Assembly: GCF_036588685.1 (NCBI RefSeq)
Contig: NC_086374.1
Span: forward strand, 30,682,886 to 30,746,885
Source: Mytilus trossulus
Taxonomy: Eukaryota; Mollusca; Bivalvia; Mytilida; Mytilidae
Reading direction: 5' to 3'
DNA length: 64,000 nucleotides
Part shown: positions 23,801-35,800 of the stretch, piece after piece
Layout: each line of letters opens with the position of its first letter
Position numbering within the stretch: position 1 is the stretch's first letter
Program-made: the position numbers and the translations under genes
Notes under the pieces: generated by a model
Seen by the model: the letters and a program-made list of their open reading frames with translations, nothing else
Told to the model about the DNA's origin: nothing
Databases searched by the model: none

Positions 23801-26800
23801 GAGTCCGAAGATCCAAAATCTATAGCCGCAACGCACAAACTAAAAAAAAAAAGCATCGCTAGTAAAATACGTCTTGACAATATAAATGTATTCTTTTTTG
23901 ACAATTGCAATTAAATACTGCTGATAATATATTTCATATTGTTTTAAATACTGAGCATGGTTTTTTTAAAAGAAACATTTACTCAACAAACAAAAGTAAC
24001 TGATATCTGCACAATGTTCTACACAAACTGTGTACATCATTAATTAGAAAGCTTAATTTAGATATACAATAATGTATAAAAGAGGGACGAAAGATACCAA
24101 AGGACTTTAACAAATTTATATAAATGTTATCTACCAGTTTTGTTTTGTATATGTATTAGTTTCCTCTGGTTCAGCAATTTCTTCCATCGTCTGATTGGTC
24201 AAATCGTCAGGTTTGTCTCCTACAATTTTATTCATTGGAAGGTGTTAAATTAATATTATTAAAACAAACTTTGAGTCATAGTTTTTTATGTAAAGAAACA
24301 AATTTGGTCTGAAATACTAAGATAAACTATGGATTGCTGGAAAATAAAACATTTGGCTAAAATATTAATTAAAAAATTACTTTTATTTTGTATTTAAATT
24401 TTCTTTCAGTAACCATGACACTCCCGAATCAAATATATTCTTACCAACTGATCTGGAAAGTTTACGACGAATCTCAATTGCACATTCTTTTGTTAAAGCT
24501 GTTTTGTCTGATGCCCATTCTCCTCTTACTTTCGGTTTAACACCGACTGGTCCCTATAAGAAAATTTCAGTTTGTCTTTAATCAAGCAATAGCAGTAATA
24601 CATTTGCAAAACAAGAATGTGAGTATAACATTTCCTATTTGTAGCATCAAAAAAAAGCAAAGGGAAAAAATCCTCAAAAATTAGTATCGCCGTTTGAAAT
24701 TGTTGCCCAATTTCCTACGTCTATCAAAATGTGAAAAACCTCATAAAAACGATTTCATAATAGCAAGATGTAGTTTCGCGATCCAGGGTTGACAAATGTT
24801 GGAAAAATAAATTAAATTAAAGCGTCCGGCGTATATACAAAATTTGGTCCTGGTATCTATGATGAGTTAATTTACTAAATTAGCCTATATTAAATGTGCT
24901 GCTTCAAATGACAAAATCTAGAATATATAGAAAATTGCTCACCCAATTGCAAAATAACACTTCAACAAGTATGCAATATGTTTGTGAAGTTTCAAGGGGT
25001 TTGGTTAACATTATATGTGCGAAAAAGTATCCCTTTATATATCTTCATGTTATAATGAAATGTAATACCGCTTTAGATAAAAAAAAAAAAAAAAACAACA
25101 AACGTCCTTGTGTGTATGATTGCAATCATATTCATATGAGTAGAAAGACTGTTGTCAATTATGCGTTTTTTTAACTCTTCCAGAGCACCTGATATAAAAC
25201 CTATATTTTGGTCGGATTCATTTTGCTCAATCTTTGGGTTTCTGTGTTGTATTTGTGATCATGTTAGTCTTTTCAACAGTTTTCTTTTTTTTTTGCGATG
25301 GTGTTATCAGTTTTTATCTTGAATGTCCCCTTGGAATATTCTACCAAATTTTAAATGCTATCTTGTGTATTATTATTACCATATCTTCATTGACACTCTT
25401 TTGTGTTTTCAATATAGCATCAATCCATTTTTGTCTATCCATTAACTGACAACCTTTTAAAAAATAACTATGATCTAAATATTCATTGACAATCCATATA
25501 TTTTCATTTACATTTAAAGTAAAATCTATCAAGTTTTCCAGAATATCAGAAATATGATAATGCGTCAAATGTGACTTTGAATAAAAGATGAACATTCCAA
25601 CATTTGGTTGTACAAACATGCACCAATAGAAGGAATTTCATATCTTTATAAAATACAGCTTTAACAGATTTTCAGAAGGAAAGTGGTCTTAACACCTCAG
25701 AGACGTGTCAGGAAAACCTTAGAGATATGACCCATCAAGGAATACATTTGTACCTGTATTATCAGCAAAACATCATACCATATTGGAGTTGGGGTAGATA
25801 TTATTATTCAAATCCAAATACCAGAAATCAGTACATGTTTAACACAAAATAAACCCAAATACCAACAGATATTACACACATAGTAACCTGATAAACAAAT
25901 CATTTTATGGTACATAAAAACATTTTTGTCAGGAAATTATTCTTATCAAGAGAAATATGAAACTGTGAATTTGCATGGGGTCGTCTGTAAGTTTTTGATT
26001 ACAGGCAAAGATCAGTGGGGTCATCTCACGATCAGGGTCAAGATTAATTACTAATATGATTGTTTAATGATATTTAATTGACCAATGAGGATTAGGCGCG
26101 TGTTATCTCTTCACATGTGTTTAGATTAGCCTGCATTCTCGCAATTGCACTGAATGCTAGCGGACGCCATTTTAGTTTTCTCAAGAAAAGTGAAGATTTT
26201 TAATTTCCCACCCACCTACTCCCTTGATTCTTTAACAGATTTATATTTATAGGTATTATTTTTTAAATTAAAAATTTTGAATTTCATATGCCGATAATTT
26301 CATTTTTTATTGTCCAATATTTGTTTGTTTATACATTTTGTAATTTAGTTATTGAGGGTGGCGGTATTTATTTCCCACCTTTGCAAATTATTGTCATTTA
26401 TTCAGTTTGGGTTTATTACATAATTCTTCATAACATTCAGTTGTATTATGTTTTTATGATTTCTGAATAAATGACCTTTATCGCAAACCTTGTGTTAGAT
26501 ATTTTGCAAATGAACTCGAATCCTTGGAGTATTTTCTTCTCACGTCATCAGTTTAAAAGAAAAATTTGGCTGACAAAAATAACATTTTAGATTTTAAAAG
26601 TTCAGTGTGTACAGAAACTACAATTGATTAAACAGCATACTAGTATAAACATACAAAATCAGAAGGAGAAGAACCTTAATGAAAAAACTTCGTAACTAGA
26701 GTCCCCTTCTCTTTTCATGAATATGACCTACCGAATAAGAATATTTACCTGGTTTGTAACAACATGAGCAACAAGATGGGTGCCACATGTAGAGCAGGAT

Positions 26801-29800
26801 GTGCTTACCCTTCCGGAGCACCTGGGATTACCCCCAGTTTTGGTGGGGTTCGTGTTGCTTAGTCTTTAGTTTTCAATGTTGTGTCATGTGTACAATTATT
26901 TGACTGTTTGTATTTTTCATTTTTAGCCATGGCGTTGTCAGTTTATTTTCGATCTATGAGTTTTATTGTCCATCTTGTATCTTCCGCCCCTCTTATAGAA
27001 AGAGATTGAAGATATTCAATGCAAAAAAAATAGAAATTTTATAAAACGGGAATGACCCCCCCCCCCCCCAAACAAAAAAAATCCAGCCTCATAAATGTTT
27101 GAAGGTATTGTAAACCGATATATTCAATAAGCGTTTGAGTTTCCAAAACCATAATGTCCGAGTAGTATGTCAAAACAAAAGCTTCAAAATAATCAAATTG
27201 TTTTATCTGTAACTCTAAAGGACAACTAAGATGATTCATTCTACTTTTTTTTTTTATGAAAGCCAAGAAGTAGATATGACAATAATAAATATGTCTTTTA
27301 CTTACTTCTAAGAATATGAGTCTCCCCACTGTTCGTTATAATTCGGAATGTACAGTCATCTCTTTCAGGTGCTAAACTAGCTAACTTGAATAAAAGAGAC
27401 AAATATTTCAAAATTGACTCCTTTTATTTCTATAAAAACAAAGCTGCATGCAAAAGGATGAAATAGTAAAAAAAAAAGCTACATTAATCAAAGACTAGAA
27501 TAAAAGTCATCAAAAATTGTTTAAACCTCCGCCTAAAATAACCATTTCGAAGTATGGATTCAAAAATAACGCGCATTTCACCTCAGTTCGGCAAAATCAA
27601 AACTAGTAAAGAACAGGTTTTTAATATTTCTATCGTATTTGGTTTAACTAACATCAATAAAAACACATCTACAGATATAACAGAACTTGAAATAAATTTA
27701 AAGGGATGGCACGTTGTTTTTGTTTCATAGGTTTTTAAGACAAAATAATCAACTCAAACACGCTTGCACATGAAAAGGTTTATCTGGCGTTCTGTTTTTT
27801 TTATGAGATCATACCACATCTTCCTTTATCTACTAAATTGACAGCACATCATGACCTGAATGGTTTACATTTTCACGATGAAAAAAAATAGGTGCGGGGA
27901 GATAATAAGTACAGTCCTGATTGAAATATGCATGACATGTTTGTTACCGAATGCAAGCAAACACAATCAGTCAAAACAACCCGTTGACTGCTTCATATTG
28001 TACACTTATATTTAGAATCAGACAAGATTCTCGGTTAAAATTTATTATTCTGATACTATGATTTATGTTTTTTTTTTTTTTTCAAACTTATATATTTAAA
28101 ATATAAGAATTAATGGTATCTCCAATTAATAATTACATAGTTTTCCAGATACTTACGACTATATAAATTTTTCCTTTCATGACACGAATATCTGGGTTCA
28201 ACTGTATTAGTAAATATGATTTTAAATTAGAAATCATTTAACCAATCAAAATATATGACATAGACAAAAGAAAAAAATTCCTCACAAACCAGATATGAAT
28301 AACCTTAAGCGAACAGTATTGCATTATATGCTTATTCTTAGATGTCCTTTAATCTTCCACGAATCATATAAACATTCCTCTAGGAATTAAACTAAAATAT
28401 TGCAAGTATAGCATGTGATTACATTTAATAGAATTACAAAAACCCCAATAAAATATTTTCCTGACTTTTTTCTTTGTAATCTTTATAGAATATTTTATAA
28501 AGATTACACGGGTGTCACATGTTGAGCAAGATTAACTGTTTTGTTATTTGTCTGTTGTCTTTTTCTTTTTTTGCCATGACAATGTCGGTATATTTTAGAA
28601 TTTTCCCTTGGTATCGTTTGGCTCTCTTTAACAGATAGTGTATGAGCAAAAAATATTTTCCCGACCACTGTAATCGAAATCCGGAAGCATAACTAAGACG
28701 ACTTATTTTATTTTATCTGCAATAAGAGGTGACACTAGTTGAGCAGGAGTCCCCTTTGTTTTATATGGGTTCGTGATTCTCACTCTTTAGTTTTCTGTGT
28801 AGTATTTCGTGGACTTCATTGTCTTTTCGTCGTTCGTTTTTTGGCTTTTGTGTTGTCTTGTTTTTATAGGCTTGTTGTTTGTGATTTGAATCCTTATATC
28901 TCCTCTCTCTATTTTGTATGTATACAAGATATGATTTCTTATTACCCTATATTATTTTCGCAAACCAGATTGTTAATACCAGTTTAATTTTTTAAAGCGT
29001 AATTACCCAGAGTTGTTCCCTCTTTTGTAAACAACACGATACCTCTTTTGTCCATTTCTCCAAATCCGATGGGGTGTCTACCTTAAATGAAAAGAATACT
29101 ATAAACAGTAGAACAATATTTGATTCACATAATATATGATCAGGTATGAATTGGATAAAACTGAAAGTGTAATATATGGTATACTTTAAAGGAATATGTG
29201 ACGGTGGAGCGACAATCATTTTTTGCGTTTGTTTGGTTGCTAAAGATCTGGGTTTTTTTCTCTTGCTCTTTTTCTGTTTTCTCTAAAAGTTGAATTTACA
29301 TTGCTAATTATTACATGTGAATTAAAGTGCAGCCATTAAAGTATGGTTAAAACAGAAAGCTCCAATACGTATATATTTGTCGATCAAACTTTTTTTTATT
29401 AAAAAGAAACAACCGAGTCCATCTCAATTTTGGAATCTCTGGTTAACACTTGATCCTGTTTTTTTTTTGGTTTTTTTTATTATGCTAATGTAACAGCACT
29501 TGGTTGTCAAATGCATGGGGTTGAATGAAGATGGAAATATTACTTTATTTTTTTATTCTACAAAAATAATGACATAACAGTCTTCTAACTTATCAATACC
29601 CTTAAAGGTAAACAGGATTCAATAACTATTGTGATTGTACAATGCAACAACAGACTTCATTTAACTGTGGGCAATACCTGTAACATTACTCTAGGTTTTC
29701 TAACACACTAATGAATTTCATATACACTAGTCAACAACAGAAACGGCACAAGGCAATGTATTTACCATATATAATGAAATTGGATACACTGTACCAAGGA

Positions 29801-32800
29801 ACACAATTGGCCAAATGGTCTTATATTTGCAGAGTGGAGTGTTATTTTTTTAATAAAACCAATGATTTGTAGGCAAATTTAGTGTTACTTCAAAATTGGA
29901 TTTTCACCCCAAAATACAAAAATCGACATTGGAACTTAAAACTTTATAAGCTTAAACATGGTCTGCTTAAAATTTTGAATGCATATGCAGACATTTAAAT
30001 AATTAATTATAATCTCCGGAATTAAGTGCCTACTTATTTCTTCATTTTCCGCAAAATTAATTTTACCCCCGTGTTCAATAACGCGGGCCTAGATTCTTTT
30101 AATCATATGTATTTGCTTTGCAAATGAATGTTTTTCGTTGGATAAGTCAACAGTTTTTCCCATTAATCATATTTTATGATAGATTAGAGTTCAAACTTGT
30201 GTATCGTTACTTTTGTTGTCTAGTATATGATAACATTGTCGCAAAGTTAAATTCCGACTTAAATTGTTTTACTCTTTGTCTAAATATATATTGTCATGTT
30301 AATAAATCTGCCATAAGACGGGGAGTTATTTTGTTTATAAACAGAAAAAAACCCAACTATACCTCGATGTAGAAAGTTCTGTGTTTAGTCACCAGTTGAA
30401 ATACTAACTGCTTTCCCCGATACCTAAAAGTACAAAGTTTTTTTTCCTATTATTGTATTTTTGACCACTAAACTTTATATATAAGAGTATAATTAAGAAT
30501 TGACAGTATAATTGTTTGGTGTGCCAAATCGTGAGACACAGACATTTCATATCGGTCAACCCATTCGTGAAATGGACTGTAAAACGTTTGTCAAGACGAT
30601 TTATGTCTTTTTTTTTTTACAACTCTACAGGAGCATGTTTGGCATATCCCTGCTAATGAAATCCAAATATAGTATGAACATTCACGAGCATAACGCATCA
30701 ATTGTGATATGTACAACTTTAGGTGTCAGACCATCAATTACTTCCTCCAATTTAGAACGTAAAAGTAGCCCTACTCTGACACAAAATAGTGCTTTTGATG
30801 TCCTTGTTTACTTAAACTAACCAACAAATTTGAAGAAATGAAACTTTTGGTGAATGAGAAATGTATTTAGACCATTTTGAGCCAAAATTTACTTGTCTTT
30901 GAGTTTGGATTAAAAATTGAGGATTAATGCGCTCCATAGTATACTAATTTAAGATTTCCAGAAAACCAGGGGTTATTTTTGGAGTACATCTGTTCGAAGG
31001 TCAGTTATTTTGTTAGAAGGCTTTAAAAGAATGGTGAAAATTGGCATGAAGAAAGCTGATACATGTAAAATTCATGATATACCTGGTTTCTATGAAGTTA
31101 AACTTAAGGTAAAATATTTAGAAAGCTGTGAAAATTGCAAAATTTGGTTAAACAGATAGGGATTTTTAATTGGTGGTCTGACACCTAAACGATTGGGCAA
31201 TGGTTTTTTACGTCTGGAATGGGAGACGTCAAAAGGGAAAAATTAAAATGATCACGTTTGACAAAGATTCTTGATTGAAATTATACCATTAAAGCTTTCG
31301 TCAATAAGACTACATAATAAATTAACTAATATATAATAGTGGAATTGACAGTATTTCTCTCAAAATCTTTGATTAAAAAAACCCTCATAAAAACCAGGCG
31401 TATAATTTTTCGTCTACAAAAGTCTCAGAGACGCTCAAATAAAAAAATATGTAAAGCCAGATCTAATACGCAGTTGCGTAGTGCGAAATACAGAGATCGA
31501 TATGGAAGGATAAGTAGCTATGATTTCTTCGTTAGAATATAACGTATTTCATATGAAATTAGGAGTATGTGGTATAACTGTCTATGAGACAACTACCCAT
31601 AAGAGTCTGAAGGGCCTAATATAGTGCAAAGATGAAAGGCATCGAGCACTCAAAATTTCGAAAGCCAAAAACTTCGGTAATATATTCCAGGGTAAGAAAA
31701 TCCTTTCTAATCATTGCACTATTTTCCTTTGAAAAGGTCCATAAGTGTTCTGGGTATATACATTCTTATTTATTTATTTGGAAAATTCCATTAACGGTAC
31801 TAATTAAACTGCAGCAGATGCATATATTGACAATATATATGTCTTCATTGATGCACAGTGTATAGTTAAACAATATCCGTTATTTCATGCCTGTACCGAA
31901 GTACTGGCTGCTAGATTGGTGATAACCTCGGGTACTAACAGTTCACCAGCAAGTAAAGAAATATATTTCTTTTAATACATATCTGTCAACGGTATTAAAT
32001 GAACTGGAACAGATGGACATTTTAACAATAAATGTCTCTTTATTGATGCTGCTCAGGAAAAGGTGATTTGAAAAAAAATGCATTCAAACGTTTAAAAGCG
32101 GTTCAAAAGCAAAAAGGACATTAATTTAGGCAAAATATGGATAACTAAGCACAAAATTGAAAAGGAGAGGCGAAAGATACCGTAGGGACATTCACAATTA
32201 TTTCCAAAATTCAAAATTCATAAATTGCAGTCAAACTATATCCATTATTTCTTGACAGTACCAGGGCTGGTGATAACCTCGGAAAGGAATAATCCACCAA
32301 AAATGTATTTGATAAATTCCTTGTGTTATATCATACATCAGTCAATATAATGGAATTTGATGCGACTGTCATACAAGTAAAACGTTTAACTAGCTATGGA
32401 CACCAGGTTCAATCCACTATTTTCTAGATAATAAAATACCTATACCAAGTCAGGAATGTGACAGTTGTTATCCATTCGTTTGATGTGTTTGAGCTTTTAT
32501 TTTACCATTTGATTAGGGACTTTCAATTTTGAATTTTACCCGGATTTCAGCGATTTTGTGATTTTACTTTTTACAAAGACAAAGATGTGAAATTTACGAT
32601 TAACTTACCCATTAGCATTAGCAACACCTTTAATATCATCAATTGATACCGTTCTTTGTGGAGTTGTTTCCTATATGTTTAAAATGAACATAAAACAATG
32701 AAAAAGAGAGCTTTCATTCATTTCACTTTTTCTCTCCCTTGTTAAATCATGGTTTCGTCTCATAATAACGATTTTTCGTAAAATGTTCCGCGGAAAATTA

Positions 32801-35800
32801 TTGCTGCTGTCAGTGTAAAGTGTAATGTTTACTGCGTAAAGTTAACTAAAAATAGTAAGTTAATTTATTTATTCAAAACAAAGAGTAAAATATTTTTAAT
32901 TTTTTTCAGATGCTATCTCTAGATAACATATAGGGAAAACGGTACTATTACATTTTCCCAGCATAAGGTTGGCCTTTTGTGTACCCAAGACAGGTGAAGG
33001 AAGTCAACTTAGGAGGGCTGTGATTGGATGTAAGGGTACATTATACTTTTTTTTATTTATCTATGAATAACTGCAGTGTGTAAATTTACAATATAAATTT
33101 TAAAACCTATTGAAATATTTTCTAGAGAATTATTTAAAAAGGCTTCCAAAATTTCATAAATTTGGTGCAAAATGACGGTGGGCATGGATAACATAAACAA
33201 GCTCCGTTGGAAATTGGTCATGATACTATTTGGCTTCAATTTTTAAAATAGAGTTATAAAGTACTAACATCACACACAACTGTTTTATCCAGGTTTTTAT
33301 TATAAAATCTGGTAAATTTAGAAAATGTTAGTATTGTCGCCTATGGCAGAATAAATAGTACCGTTTTCCCTATAACGTCCTACTGCCAAGTTGGGTAAAA
33401 TTCCGTGAAGTGTTACGTGTAAAATTTACTACGTTAAGTAACCTAAAAAAGTATACACCTATTGACTGGGTATGAGGGTTATAGCAAGTTTGTTGTCCCT
33501 GAGATACCAATTGCAACTATTGCTCGAGGCGAAGTCGAGGGCAATAGTTGGTATGCGTAGGGACAACAAACTTGCTATTACCCGCACATCCAGTCATTAG
33601 GTGTTTTATTATACTGAACAACACAATCATTAAAGTGTTTTTTATACCAAGCTAACTAACTTTTTAAAAGTATACATATATCATCTGAAAGAAGAGAAAA
33701 AAAATGTCACATAACTTGACATGCACAAGATGAACTATGCGTTTGTTTTTTATAGCCCGTGTTGTATTTGTAAATATTTCATTAATTGCAATCAAGACTA
33801 GGAATACTTGTGTTAAACTTTCCCTACATATAATAAATTCTAGCTAGTGTACACCAAACGGCAATACAGGTCTAGAAGACGACGACAGACCCATATTATA
33901 AGTTAATTACTATATTTTTAAAGATGACTTTTTGTTTCAAAAATGCGTCACAAAGATTTTCTTTCTCTTTTATAATTATGTCTTGTAAGTGAAATAACGA
34001 TCGTCACAAAAATATTATACTATTACGATATTGAATTTGATGTCACCAAGCACACAAAATCCAAGCAGAACAGTGAATGACGTCATAATTGGTCAATTAA
34101 AAATAAGCATGAAAAAGTACGGGAAATATGATTATAAAACTATTAACCGGAGTAATAGTCTTAAAAACTATTGACTGTCAAAAAGTCTGTTGAATGAAAT
34201 AGCACAACTATTTCATTATTTTTATATAGAAAAAACATACTGAGGTATAATAATTCATTTTATTATTTTAAAACAAAGAGTAAAATGCATTTAGTTTGTC
34301 AAAGTTGCTGGTTACATTACATTAGGAAATAACAGAACACTGAAATGCAACACAAAAAAGTCGCCAACATAGATAGAAACGAACTATTTGACAACAACTG
34401 CCATACTGCATATTGTCAACTAACAACTATCGTCTATTCGGTTGTCAAATGGAAATTTCCAAAAGTTAAAAAAAAAAAAAAAATAATTTAAATATTTCGA
34501 GAAAGGCAAACTAAACGACGATGTAAAAGAGGGACGAAAGATGCCAGAGGGACAGCCATACTCATAAATCGAAAAAAAAAACTGACAACGCCATGGCTAA
34601 AAATGAAAAGGACAAACAGACAAACAATAGTACACACGACACAACATAGAAAACTAAAGAATAAACAACACGAACCCCACCAAAAACAAGGGGTGATATC
34701 AGGTGCTCCGGAAGGGTAAGCAGATCCTGCTCCACATGTGGCACCCGTCGTGTAAATTATAAACCACAATCAAAGACGTGGAAACATGTTCTTAGTTATA
34801 TAAGACACAGACACATCGTCTGGCTCAACAAATGCGTGATGGTGTCCATAAAATTTACGGAGTGTCATTTTTAATCTTTCCTCCTCATAACTTTGTTGAA
34901 GCAGTTTCTGCGAGAGGAGCATACTTCTGTATATGAAGTCCGTATAGTGTGAACATGCACGAGCATAACGAATTAACTGAGATATGTAAACACCATGTTA
35001 CTGCTGAGAAATGGGAAATTGATAATTGGGAAGTTAAAAACGTCCCGTTTGTCAGATATTTTAGTGTGAAGTCGTAGTGTAAAACAAAAAAACTTGAACA
35101 CTTTTTAAAATTTTGAATGGTTAATTGTTAAACCGTTAAGTCTGGTGCATTTATGTAGTCGCTAAAACATTATTCAGAAGAATTAAATGATTTGGAAGAA
35201 CTATAAAAAAGTATGTTTAATTTGTGGTTTCTGTATATAATGTCGAACCCATGTACAAAAATGAAAGCAAATTTAAAATGAATGTCAAACAAACAGCTAA
35301 AAAAAATCTGAAAGAATTCACTTATTGCTTATTTTTAAAAGTTAAATACGGAAAACAATTTTATCACATGGATTTTACGGAAAAGTTAATCTAAGTGCAT
35401 TTTGGTGTCAGCAAGAAAAAATGTAAAACAATAGAAATATAAAGTCAAATAGTCATTTATTTCTCATTTAGTTTTAAAGATTTTAATATGTCACGACAGA
35501 CTTACAGTTTCTGATGCAAAATACTGGAATCCGACGTCAGATAACACAAAATATCGCCTATCCCATCTCATATTCTGTTGTTAAAATAAAGAAAAATGCA
35601 TGTTTTTGATTTACAAACTTTATAAATATAAATAGATTAATATCGCTATTGCAAATTATGTATGTCGAATGAAAAAAACTAACTCCAAATATGTGAACTA
35701 CTTAAGAAAATAATTGCAATGCCACACCCAAATATTTTCATTTTTCCAAATAGCTGATTTTGGAGGTGAAATATTGTTTATTCAAAATGACAAAGACCAT

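Noticed and set aside
29760-29800. Possible inner-PH exon (VSNFIIY)
   Set aside because: Its phases do not fit exons 4 and 6, and the better exon at 30423-30363 (FQLVTKHRTFYIE) fits both phase and fold.
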